Position numbers and translations under genes: made by a program. Of a stretch of 64,000 bases of DNA, positions 55,085 to 62,935 are shown one piece after another; position 1 is the stretch's first letter; each line of letters starts with the position of its first letter. This DNA is from Minicystis rosea (GTDB lineage Bacteria; Myxococcota_A; Polyangia; Polyangiales; Polyangiaceae). The notes beneath the pieces are model-generated. The model saw nothing but the letters and a program-made list of their open reading frames with translations, was not told the origin of the DNA and made no database searches. The DNA is taken from NCBI GenBank assembly GCA_001931535.1, contig CP016211.1:12012377-12076376 (forward strand), read 5' to 3'.

Positions 55085-55744
55085 TCAACGGCCTGCGGCC
55101 GCGACGCGATGACCGCTCGGTGCGGGGCGCTCGTCGTCGTCGCCGAGGTGGCCCTCGTCCTCGAACAGCATCGACGCGAGCTGATCCGTGACACCGAGCG
55201 CGGCCACGATCTCTTCGAGCCCGGAGATCATCTCCTGCCGTCGGCTGGACTCCATCTGCGTGAGGGCCTCCAGCATGCGCGCCTGAACGGGCTGCGGCGC
55301 TCGCTGCAGGAGCTCGATGCCCGCGGGGGTGATGGTCACCTCGGCGCGCCGGCCGTCCGACTTCGAGGCCTTGCGGGCGCAGAGCCCGCGCGCGGCGAGC
55401 CGGCTCACGACGACCGACACCGAGCTGGGATCGGTGGCCGTCAGGGTGGCGAGCTGCGCGATCGACGGCGCCGCATCCTCGCGGGCTGCGCCCTCGGCGA
55501 GCTGCTGGAGCACGAAGAGCTGGGCTGCGCTCACCCCCAGCGATTTCTCGGAGGCTCGTGAGCTGAGCCGAAGGGAGCGGACGATGCGCCGGATGGCGTT
55601 CATCGCCGCGGCGATCTCGGTATCGGGCACAGGAGCTTCGCTCACGGTGCTCCGTGAGGATCGAGGCTCTGGCCCGCTGTTGCTGTTCTGAGCGCCCATG
55701 GTGAAGGCTGCTTGCGGTTGAGCGGAGCTCTGTTCAAGTGTCAT
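55085..55744 (-). CDS. MarR-family transcriptional regulator
   Basis: This 219-residue winged-helix regulator, starting at the ATG at 55744, has an N-terminal Ser/Pro-rich region of about 50 residues. The MarR core follows (SLGVSAAQLFVLQQLAEGAA, SIAQLATLTATDPSSVSVVV, SRLAARGLCARKASKSDGRR, AEVTITPAGIELLQRAPQPV). An ATG at 55699 would shorten it by 15 residues. The C-terminus is acidic. MarR proteins usually repress genes for efflux or stress and are released by phenolic ligands; the target here may include the long upstream region. Confidence 0.85.
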   Translation of the reverse strand: MTLEQSSAQPQAAFTMGAQNSNSGPEPRSSRSTVSEAPVPDTEIAAAMNAIRRIVRSLRLSSRASEKSLGVSAAQLFVLQQLAEGAAREDAAPSIAQLATLTATDPSSVSVVVSRLAARGLCARKASKSDGRRAEVTITPAGIELLQRAPQPVQARMLEALTQMESSRRQEMISGLEEIVAALGVTDQLASMLFEDEGHLGDDDERPAPSGHRVAAAGR

Positions 55745-56282
55745 AACCCACTGCCACGAAATAAAATGCCACAACAGGCTCTCACGACCCAAGAACAATT
55801 TCCTTCAATAGGGCTCGGGCACAACGGTTTTCTCACAGCGGCGGTAAAGAAAGATCGGTTTCAGAACGACGTTAACCGCGGAAACAGATGGGATGAGCCG
55901 CGCGTCATGACAGTGTGCGCGTCATATTTGGTTTCAGCTCCGTTTCCGAGCGACATTGGCGCTGACTTTCCCGCGAGAGCGCCGGGCGGGGCGCGTGAAC
56001 GGGCGGTTTTGCAGGACGTGAATTGGCCGGCGCGGCGCGGGCCGGCGATCACCAGTGTTTGATTTTGGTTTCAGCTTGGTTTCAGAACCATGTTGGAGAG
56101 TCGCACTCCGAAGAGCGTGTAACGTCACCGTAGGGCGGGATTGCAGGCGGCGCGCGCGACCCGCGCGCATGTCGGCACGGTGTCGATGCGCTTCGCCTTG
56201 TTGATGCCGACGCGAGCGCGGAGGCATCGGTCGCCGGGCTCCGGCAACCGATGCGTCGCGGATTCGTGTTGGGAGGGGGCGG
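55745..56282. promoter_or_regulatory. long A/T-richer upstream region with GGTTTCAG repeats
   Basis: This 538-base stretch has no gene. GGTTTCAG occurs at 55857, 55930, 56067 and 56078; the last two are 11 bases apart, and TTTGGTTTCAGCT occurs twice. TGCCAC is repeated 15 bases apart at about 55754-55774 next to the MarR gene. It probably holds the MarR promoter and other control sites. Confidence 0.5.
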
Positions 56283-56289
56283 GAGATCA

Positions 56290-56396
56290 GCGCCGGCTCG
56301 TCCGGCGCGGGGTATGGGGCCGCTTGCGGCCCCATCGTGATGAAGCGCCGGCTCGTCCGACGCGGGGTATGGGGCCGCTCGCGGCCCCATCTTCAC
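56290..56396. repeat. two tandem 55-bp twin-hairpin repeats at the acyl-CoA dehydrogenase 3' end
   Basis: GCGCCGGCTCGTCCGGCGC followed by GGGGTATGGGGCCGC and its complementary arm GCGGCCCC; the second unit starts 55 bases later (GGTAT at 56311 and 56366). The array ends just before the stop codon of the minus-strand gene at 56403. Probable terminators. Confidence 0.8.
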
Positions 56397-56402
56397 TCAC
56401 GA

Positions 56403-57545
56403 TCAGCCGCCGAGGAGCTGCTTGGCGATGACGATGCGCTGGATCTGGCTCGTGCCTTCGTAGATCTGGAGGACCTTGGCGTCGCGCATCAGCTTCTCGA
56501 CGGGGTACTCCTTCACGTAGCCGTTGCCGCCGAAGACCTGCACGGCGTCGACCGCCGACTGCATGGCGGCGTCCGCGCCGAAGCCCTTGGCGAAGCTCGA
56601 CACGATGGGATCACGCACGCCGTGATCGAGGTTCCACGCGGCCTTGAGGTAGAGGAGGCGGGTGGCCTCGGCGCGGATGGCCATCTCGGCGATCATCCAC
56701 TGCACGAGCTGGTGGCTCGCGATGGGCTGACCGAAGGTCTTCCGCTCCTTGGCGTAGGCCACCGACTCGTCGAGCGCGCGGCGCATGAGGCCGGTGGCGC
56801 CCGCGGCGATGTCGGGGCGCGTCTGGTTGAAGGTCTCCATCGCGAGCTTGAAGCCGAAGCCCTCGGGCGCGAGGAGGTTCTCCTTCGGGACCTTCACGTC
56901 CTCGAGGAAGATCTGCGCCGTGTCGCTGGCGCGCTGGCCGAGCTTGTCTTCCTTCTTGCCGATCTTGAGGCCCGGCGTGTCGCGATCGACGATGAACGCG
57001 GCGATGCCCTTGTGGCGCTTGGCCGTGTCGCTGGTCGCGAAGATCACGTAGAAGCTCGCGTAGCTCGCGTTCGTGATCCAACACTTCTGCCCGTTGAGCA
57101 CGTAGTCGTCGCCGTGCTTCGTGAAGCGGGTCTTGAGGCCGGCGACGTCGCTGCCCGCGTCGGGCTCGCTGGTGGCGTAGCTCGCCATGATGGGCTCGGA
57201 CGTGAGCCTGCCGAGGTACTTCTTCTTCTGGTCCTCGTTGCCGCCGAGCCGGATGGGCGTGAGCGCGAGGACGTTGGCCGTGATGCTCGTCTGGATGCCG
57301 GTGCACCCGTAGGCGAGCTCCTCGGTGATCATCGCGTTCTCGACCTCGCCCATGCCGGCGCCGCCGTACTCGGCGGGGCAGCAGGTGTTGACGAGGCCGA
57401 TCTCCCACGCGTCCTTGAAGACCTGCATGGGGAAGCGGGACTCGCGATCGGCCTCGGCCGCGACCGGGATGATGCGCTCTTTGGTGAAGCGCCGCGCCGT
57501 CTCGACGAGGGCCTTTTGCTCTTCGCTCAGGGAGAAGTCTACCAC
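56403..57545 (-). CDS. acyl-CoA dehydrogenase
   Basis: This 380-residue FAD enzyme performs the first step of fatty-acid beta-oxidation. It has AEYGGAGMGEVENAMITEEL, ASYATSEPDAGSDVAGLKTR (FAD/substrate loop), CWITNASYA and the short-chain-type signature RDAKVLQIYEGTSQIQRIVI with the catalytic Glu. Length is standard. The GTG at 57545 has GGAG about eight bases upstream and gives VVDFSLSEEQKALVE. It follows the ccm-type genes after five bases on the same strand, an unusual partner for cytochrome genes. The electron acceptor would be an electron-transfer flavoprotein encoded elsewhere. Confidence 0.95.
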   Translation of the reverse strand: MVDFSLSEEQKALVETARRFTKERIIPVAAEADRESRFPMQVFKDAWEIGLVNTCCPAEYGGAGMGEVENAMITEELAYGCTGIQTSITANVLALTPIRLGGNEDQKKKYLGRLTSEPIMASYATSEPDAGSDVAGLKTRFTKHGDDYVLNGQKCWITNASYASFYVIFATSDTAKRHKGIAAFIVDRDTPGLKIGKKEDKLGQRASDTAQIFLEDVKVPKENLLAPEGFGFKLAMETFNQTRPDIAAGATGLMRRALDESVAYAKERKTFGQPIASHQLVQWMIAEMAIRAEATRLLYLKAAWNLDHGVRDPIVSSFAKGFGADAAMQSAVDAVQVFGGNGYVKEYPVEKLMRDAKVLQIYEGTSQIQRIVIAKQLLGG

Positions 57546-57550
57546 CGATC

Positions 57551-57694
57551 CTACTCCTTCATTCTCTTGCGCTGCTTCTCGAGCTCGGCGCGCACCGCGC
57601 GCGCGCCCAACATGTAGCCACACACGAGCCCGACCATCAGCACGAATGGAATGTAGATGAAGTGCCCCGTCGTCATCAGCGCGACGTTCGGCAT
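57551..57694 (-). CDS. 47-residue single-pass membrane protein
   Basis: This tiny protein, MPNVALMTTGHFIYIPFVLM followed by VGLVCGYMLGARAVRAELEK, has one membrane helix and a short basic cytosolic tail ending QRKRMKE. The ATG overlaps the stop of the CcmD-like gene, and the acyl-CoA dehydrogenase gene starts five bases after its stop. Its position in a ccm operon suggests a role in haem export or cytochrome c assembly. I do not recognise it as a named Ccm subunit. Confidence 0.65.
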   Translation of the reverse strand: MPNVALMTTGHFIYIPFVLMVGLVCGYMLGARAVRAELEKQRKRMKE

Positions 57695-58002
57695 CAGGTG
57701 CCACCCTTTCGGGCGTCGGCTTCGCGGGCCTTCACGAGGGCGCCGTCGAGCTCCGTGATGCGCGTCTCGATCTTGCGCTGCCGGCGCCACGAGAGGAGCA
57801 CCAGCCCGAAGAGGATGAGCCAGATGGCCGCGTAGGCCTCGACGAGGAGGCGCTCCCCGCTCTGCATTTCGGGGGCAGCGGAGACGGGCTTGAAGGCGGC
57901 CGAGCGATCGTCGGCGGCGGTCGTCGTGGTCGGCGCGGCGGGGCGGGGGACCGGGGGCGCGTTGGTGGACGGAGGAGGGCCGGGGGGAAGATCGAAGCGC
58001 AT
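57694..58002 (-). CDS. CcmD-like cytochrome c biogenesis small membrane protein
   Basis: This 102-residue protein is Pro/Ala-rich for the first 45 residues, then one membrane helix and a basic tail: VEAYAAIWLILFGLVLLSWR followed by RQRKIETRITELDGALVKAR. The helix-plus-charged-coil pattern matches CcmD, the small partner of CcmC in haem export. CcmD proteins are usually 50-70 residues, so the N-terminal extension is unusual. The gene follows ccmC with a four-base gap. The symbol is left blank because the match is short. Confidence 0.75.
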   Translation of the reverse strand: MRFDLPPGPPPSTNAPPVPRPAAPTTTTAADDRSAAFKPVSAAPEMQSGERLLVEAYAAIWLILFGLVLLSWRRQRKIETRITELDGALVKAREADARKGGT

Positions 58003-58005
58003 GGG

Positions 58006-58731
58006 TCAGTCCTCGCCGATGCCGAGCTCGAGCGCCTCCTGCTCCAGCTCGGCGAGCCGCGAGGAGGCGAGGTCGATGCGCGTGCGCCACCAGAGGAGCA
58101 CGATCGCGATGAGGGTGAACGAGAGGAAGCCGCACAGGAGCGCGAGCTTCATGTCCGGGTGCTGGAGGCCGCCGCCGCCCGAGGTGATGACCTTCGGGTG
58201 ATTGCCGCCCCACTTCTGCACGGAGAAATGAATGATGGGCAGGTTCGCCGCCGCGAGCACGCCCAGCGCGGCCGCGAACTTCCGCTCGGCGTCGCCGTCG
58301 CCGGCGAAGATGCGCAGCACCACGTAGGCGACGTAGACGAGCACGCTCAACATCGACGTGGTGAGGCGCGGATCCCAAGTCCAATAGGCGCCCCACGCCT
58401 TCGCCGCCCACAGCGGGCCGCTGATGAGCACCATGAGGCCCATGGCCACCGCGACCTCGGCCCCGGCGCGGGCGAACGCATCCCAACCACGTTTGCCGTT
58501 GTAGAGATAACCGGCCGAGCCGACGAAACAGGCCGTGGCGCCGACGTACATCGCGTAGGCCGCGGGCACGTGGAAATAAAAGATCTTCTGCACGATGCCC
58601 ATCGACGCTTCCACCGGCGCGCGGAACGCGATCATCTGGAGCGTCCCCACGGTGGCGATCGCCGTGAGCGCGAGGAGCGCGTGGAAGAGCCAGTCCGAGC
58701 GGGCATGTGCCTTGTTCGAAGGGCCGGGCAT
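58006..58731 (-). CDS. ccmC: cytochrome c biogenesis protein CcmC (haem exporter)
   Basis: This 241-residue six-helix membrane protein has the WWD haem-binding signature WGAYWTWDPRLTTSMLSVLV and the flanking haem-ligand His residues (KIFYFHVPAAYAM and NLPIIHFSVQKWGG), as in CcmC. It presents haem to the periplasm for CcmE. The start MPGPSNKAHARSDW at 58731 is chosen; a start ten codons up is possible. ccmC, ccmD-like and the 47-residue gene overlap or abut and form one operon with the acyl-CoA dehydrogenase gene. Other Ccm genes are absent from the window. Confidence 0.92.
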   Translation of the reverse strand: MPGPSNKAHARSDWLFHALLALTAIATVGTLQMIAFRAPVEASMGIVQKIFYFHVPAAYAMYVGATACFVGSAGYLYNGKRGWDAFARAGAEVAVAMGLMVLISGPLWAAKAWGAYWTWDPRLTTSMLSVLVYVAYVVLRIFAGDGDAERKFAAALGVLAAANLPIIHFSVQKWGGNHPKVITSGGGGLQHPDMKLALLCGFLSFTLIAIVLLWWRTRIDLASSRLAELEQEALELGIGED

Positions 58732-58831
58732 GATCGAGCGGCACGGTAGTGCCAAGGCCACCAGCGTTCAACTACGACCGCTTGACGAGCGGGCCCTTGC
58801 GGCGCGGCCGACGTCGCGAGAAAGACGTCTC

Positions 58832-59827
58832 ATGTACGGCACCCCCGAGGCGCGCGCCGTCCACGCCGCCTATCCCGCCATCGATTTTCACGCGGACAGC
58901 CTGATGTGGTCGCGCTGGGTCGGTTACGACCTGCACGAGCGTCACGAGCCGCCGCTGCCCATGGCCGCCATCGGCGGTCACGTGGATGTGCCGCGGCTCG
59001 TCGAGGGCGGTTTCGGCGCGCAGTTCTTCGGCCTGGTGTCGCTGCCGATCGGGCAGCGCAACGGCCTCGCGCAGGTGATCGACGAGCAGATCGACGCCCT
59101 CGAGCGCGCCTGCTCGGTCGGCCACGGCAAGCTCGAAAAGGTGCGCACCGCGGCCGACATCCGCGCGGCCCGCTCACGCGGCGCCATCGGCGCGCTCCTC
59201 GGCATCGAAGGCGCGCACGCGCTCGAAGGCGATCTCCACAAGGTCGATCACTTCGCCAAGCGCGGCGTCCGCTACCTCGGCATTTCCCACTTCAGCGCCA
59301 ACGAGTGTGCTTATCCCGCCTACGGCCGCGGCCGGCGCGACGACGAGGGATTGACCCCCTTCGGGCGCGACGTGGTGCGCCGTTGCGAAGCGCTCGACGT
59401 GATCGTCGACCTCGCCCACATCAACAGGAAAGGCTTCATGGAAGTCTGCGGCATGGCCACGAAGCCGCCCATCGTGAGCCACACCGGCGTCGTCGGCGTC
59501 TATCAACATTGGCGCAACATCGATGACGAGCAGCTCCGCGCGGTGGCGGATCGCGGCGGCGTGGTGGGCGTGATCTTCTGCCCGAAGTTCCTCGGCGGTG
59601 ACGGCCTCGGCCCCGTGGTCGAGCACTTGAAACACATCATCTCGGTGTGCGGCGAGGACACGCCCGCGTTGGGATCGGACTGGGATGGTTTCATCGTACC
59701 CACGCGCGATCTGTGCGACGCCGCGCGCCTCCCGCTGCTCACCGACGCGCTGCTCCAGGCCGGCGTGCGGGAAGAGGTGATTGGCAAGATCCTGCACGGC
59801 AACGCCATGCGCGTGCTGGAAGGGTAG
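58832..59827 (+). CDS. membrane-dipeptidase-like metallopeptidase (M19)
   Basis: This 331-residue peptidase M19 family (renal dipeptidase-like) TIM-barrel hydrolase has zinc ligands in IDFHADSLMW (HxD). The bridging Glu is probably in LLGIEGAHALEGD. The SHFSANE and DLAHINRKGF motifs (His ligand) and GSDWDGF near the C-terminus are typical. It cleaves dipeptides, including some with D-residues, and in bacteria is found in cell-wall or secondary-metabolite contexts. No signal peptide is seen. It is divergent from ccmC. Confidence 0.9.
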   Translation: MYGTPEARAVHAAYPAIDFHADSLMWSRWVGYDLHERHEPPLPMAAIGGHVDVPRLVEGGFGAQFFGLVSLPIGQRNGLAQVIDEQIDALERACSVGHGKLEKVRTAADIRAARSRGAIGALLGIEGAHALEGDLHKVDHFAKRGVRYLGISHFSANECAYPAYGRGRRDDEGLTPFGRDVVRRCEALDVIVDLAHINRKGFMEVCGMATKPPIVSHTGVVGVYQHWRNIDDEQLRAVADRGGVVGVIFCPKFLGGDGLGPVVEHLKHIISVCGEDTPALGSDWDGFIVPTRDLCDAARLPLLTDALLQAGVREEVIGKILHGNAMRVLEG

Positions 59828-59867
59828 GGCGCTCGTCGAGCGCGGAGCGCGCGGCTACCCTACGTCG

Positions 59868-60725
59868 ATGGCGTACGATCCGTCGGCGCAGTTCTGGTGC
59901 GATGCCTGCCAGCTCCTCGTCACCGGCGATCGGATCGAGGCGGTGCGCGCCGGATCCGGATCCCTGGCAACCTGCGCGACCTGCAAGCGCGCGCTGATCC
60001 CGCAGAACGAAGCCGCCAAACCCACCTTCGGGCGGCTCACGCGCGAGCGCGCGCCGGAGGGCATGTCGTTCCCGCGCATCCTCGCGGGGGCGCTGCTCTA
60101 TCCCTTTCGCACGGACTCTCTCATCATCGTCGGCGGCATCGCGTTCTTCGTCTGGTTCGTCGGATTGGCCGCGGGGCTCGGGGATCTCCTCGGCCTCGCG
60201 GTGCAGCTCGGCCTGCTCTTCCAGCTCGTGCGCGCCACCGCCGAAGGCCACGAGGAGTGGAACGTCATCCCCGAAGGGAGCCGCTTCAGCGAGTGGATGG
60301 CCCCGCTCATCAAATACAGCCTCGTCATGTTCATCGCGGCCTTACCGGCCATCATCGTCGGCTTTGCAACGCACCTCGCGCCGCTCGCCGCCCTCGCGGG
60401 CCTCTTCGGTTTGGTCTACTTGCCCGCGGGCTTCATCGCCGCGTCTTTCCCGGGCGGGTGGCTCGGGCCGCTCAACCCGCTCCCGGCGATCTCGCTCATC
60501 GCCCGCATCCCCGTGCAATACGCGGTGACGCTCGGCTTCCTCGTGCTCGCCCTCGTGATCGGCGGCACCCTCGCGTTCTTGGGGCAAGCGCTCGTGGCCA
60601 CCGTCGCCATGCCCATGATCCCCGGCGTCATCGCCGCATTCCTGCGCTTCCTCGGCCCCGTGGTGATGGCGCGCATGCTCGGCCTCTTGGTGCGCGAGCA
60701 CGCCGATGAGCTCTTCGGCGCTTGA
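59868..60725 (+). CDS. zinc-ribbon multi-pass membrane protein
   Basis: This 285-residue protein has an N-terminal zinc ribbon (FWCDACQLL and LATCATCKRA) and a cytoplasmic linker. About six membrane helices follow (LIIVGGIAFFVWFVGLAAGL through VMARMLGLLV), similar in layout to DUF4013-type or YIP1-like proteins. No catalytic motif. It starts 41 bases after the dipeptidase stop on the same strand. The promoter is not obvious and function is unknown. Confidence 0.75.
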   Translation: MAYDPSAQFWCDACQLLVTGDRIEAVRAGSGSLATCATCKRALIPQNEAAKPTFGRLTRERAPEGMSFPRILAGALLYPFRTDSLIIVGGIAFFVWFVGLAAGLGDLLGLAVQLGLLFQLVRATAEGHEEWNVIPEGSRFSEWMAPLIKYSLVMFIAALPAIIVGFATHLAPLAALAGLFGLVYLPAGFIAASFPGGWLGPLNPLPAISLIARIPVQYAVTLGFLVLALVIGGTLAFLGQALVATVAMPMIPGVIAAFLRFLGPVVMARMLGLLVREHADELFGA

Positions 60726-60824
60726 AAGAGCGCTGTCGCCAACACTCTTTCCGACTCACAAAAGCCTCGCGCCCGCGGCGTCTCCACCGCGGGCGCAAGC
60801 GCTTTGCTTCAGCGTTGACTCAGG

Positions 60825-60925
60825 GCCGGCTTGCCCGGCCCGGGGTATGGGGCCGCTTGCGGCCCCATCGTGATGAGGGCCGGCTTGCCCGGCCCGGGGT
60901 ATGGGGCCGCTTGCGGCCCCATCGT
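60825..60925. repeat. two tandem 54-bp twin-hairpin repeats
   Basis: GGGCCGGCTTGCCCGGCCC then GGGGTATGGGGCCGC and its inverse arm GCGGCCCC, repeated 54 bases later (GGTAT at 60844 and 60898). It sits between convergent genes, ending just before the acyl-CoA ligase stop codon at 60929, and can serve both as terminator. Confidence 0.8.
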
Positions 60926-60928
60926 GAA

Positions 60929-62740
60929 TCACGCCGCGGCGGAGGCGCCCTTCTGCTTGGCGTCGCCTTCGTAGAGGGCTTCGATGGCGCTCTTGTAGCG
61001 CGCCCACACCACGCGGCGCTTCACCTTGAGGCTCGGCGTGAGCATGTCGTTCTGCGCCGTGAAATCCTCGTGGGTGAGCGTGATGCGCTTGATGCGCTCG
61101 AAGCCCTTGAAGGTCGAAGAGGCCTTGTCGACCTCGGCCTGCATCATGTCCTTCACGCGAGCGTTCTCGAGGAGCTTCTCGTCACTGCCCTCGCTGATGC
61201 CCTGCTCGCCGGCCCACTTCTTCACCGCGTCCATGTCGGCCACGATGAGCGCCACGTTGTAGAGGCGGTTGTCACCGTAGACCATGGCGTTGAGGATGAA
61301 GGGCGAGAGCTTGAGCTGCTCCTCGAGCGGCGCCGGCGCCACGTATTTGCCGTTCTCGAGCTTGTACTGCTCCTTGATGCGGCCCGTGATGTAGAGGAAG
61401 CCGTCGTCGTCGACGTAGCCGAGGTCCCCCGTGCGGAAGCCCTTGTCGTCGGTGAAGACCTCTTTGTTCTCTTGATCGCGGTTGTAATAGCCCATCATCA
61501 CGTTGGGCCCATAGACCATGATCTCGCCCTGCTTGCCGTCCTCGGCCTTGCTCTTGTCGATGACGATCTTCACGCCGGGGATGGCCTGGCCGACGCTGCC
61601 GATGCGGTGACCGCCGGGGCGGTTGGCCGTCGCGATCGGGCTCGTCTCCGTGAGGCCGTAGCCCTCGTAGACGGTGATGCCGAGGGCGTCGATGAACTCG
61701 GCCACGTCCTTCGAGAGGGCCGAGCCGCCGCTGAACGCGTACTTCAAGCGGCCGCCGAACTTGGCGCGGATCTTCGAGAAGACCACCTTGTCGGCGATGG
61801 CGAGCGTGGCCTTCTCCATGAAGCCGAGATCGCCGCTCTTCTTCTGCTTGGTCGCGGCGCGGATGCCGGCCTGGAAGAGCGAGCGGATCACCGCGGGCTT
61901 CTCGCTCATCTGCTTGTTCACGCCGTCGTAGATCTTGTTGAAGATGCGCGGCACGCTCATGAGCAGCGTCGGTTGCACCTCGGCGAGGTTCGCGATGATC
62001 TTGTCGACGCCCTCGCAGAGCGCCATCGAGGCGCCGCGCGAGAGGAGCACGTGCAGCTCACAGGTGTGGCCGAAGGAGTGCGCCCACGGGAGGAACGAGA
62101 GGCTGCGATCGTCGCCGCCGATGGGGAGCATGTCCTGCACCGCGTTGACGTTCGACACGATGTTGCTGTGCGCGAGGATCACGCCCTTCGGGTTGCCCGT
62201 CGTCCCCGAGGTGTAGATGAAACATGCGGTGTCACCCGGCTCCGGCTGGATGGGCGCGACCGGGTTCTTCTTCCCGGCCTCGAGCAGCCCCTCGTACGAG
62301 TGCTCGTCCTCCTTCGGCAGCGCGAAGCTGATGACGTGCTGGACCGAAGGCGCCTTGTCCTTGATCTCCAGCACCTTGTCGTAGATCTCCTTGGTCGCCG
62401 TCACCATCGCGACCGCGGAACAGTCGTTGGCGATGAAGGCCCACTCCTTGGAGAGCTGCGCCTCGTACATCGGGACGACGGCCGCCCCGAGGCCATAACA
62501 GGCGTAGGCGACCACGGCCCACTCGACGCGGTTGTTGGAGATCAAACAAACGCGGTCGCCGCGCTTCACCCCGAGCGCAGCCAGGCCGCCGCGGAAATCA
62601 TCCACGAGCTTGCCGATCTCGGCATACGTCGTCCAACCCCACGACCCGTTCTTCTTCGTGCCGAAGAGCTCGCGCGGGCCGTACGCCTTCACCGAGCGCT
62701 CGAACATATCGACCAGGTTCTCGAACTTGATGGACGACAT
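60929..62740 (-). CDS. long-chain fatty acid--CoA ligase
   Basis: This 603-residue AMP-forming ligase activates fatty acids with ATP and CoA. The P-loop-like motif YTSGTTGNPKGVILAHSN is near residue 190. VYEGYGLTETSPIATANRPG (A5) and GFRTGDLGYVDDDGFLYITG (A7) are present, and the catalytic Lys region LKVKRRVVWARYK is near the C-terminus. It belongs to the large FAA1/FadD-type group and has no signal sequence. The ATG at 62740 has GGAG nine bases upstream. It is divergent from miaB and convergent with the membrane-protein gene. Confidence 0.95.
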   Translation of the reverse strand: MSSIKFENLVDMFERSVKAYGPRELFGTKKNGSWGWTTYAEIGKLVDDFRGGLAALGVKRGDRVCLISNNRVEWAVVAYACYGLGAAVVPMYEAQLSKEWAFIANDCSAVAMVTATKEIYDKVLEIKDKAPSVQHVISFALPKEDEHSYEGLLEAGKKNPVAPIQPEPGDTACFIYTSGTTGNPKGVILAHSNIVSNVNAVQDMLPIGGDDRSLSFLPWAHSFGHTCELHVLLSRGASMALCEGVDKIIANLAEVQPTLLMSVPRIFNKIYDGVNKQMSEKPAVIRSLFQAGIRAATKQKKSGDLGFMEKATLAIADKVVFSKIRAKFGGRLKYAFSGGSALSKDVAEFIDALGITVYEGYGLTETSPIATANRPGGHRIGSVGQAIPGVKIVIDKSKAEDGKQGEIMVYGPNVMMGYYNRDQENKEVFTDDKGFRTGDLGYVDDDGFLYITGRIKEQYKLENGKYVAPAPLEEQLKLSPFILNAMVYGDNRLYNVALIVADMDAVKKWAGEQGISEGSDEKLLENARVKDMMQAEVDKASSTFKGFERIKRITLTHEDFTAQNDMLTPSLKVKRRVVWARYKSAIEALYEGDAKQKGASAAA

Positions 62741-62935
62741 CGTGATCTCCTTCGCTCCTCGCCTTTCCCGAGGGCGCGTCGAGCGGGCGTTGCGGGTCTC
62801 GATCGCGCGGCTGACGAGGTCGAGGCCAGCGGGCTTGGCGTGCAGACGGGGACGACCGAGGCTAGGATCCTGCCTCCTCTTCGTCAATCACGGTGGCCGC
62901 GTACGCCGCGGTTTGTTACTACCCCCGCCCCCGCC

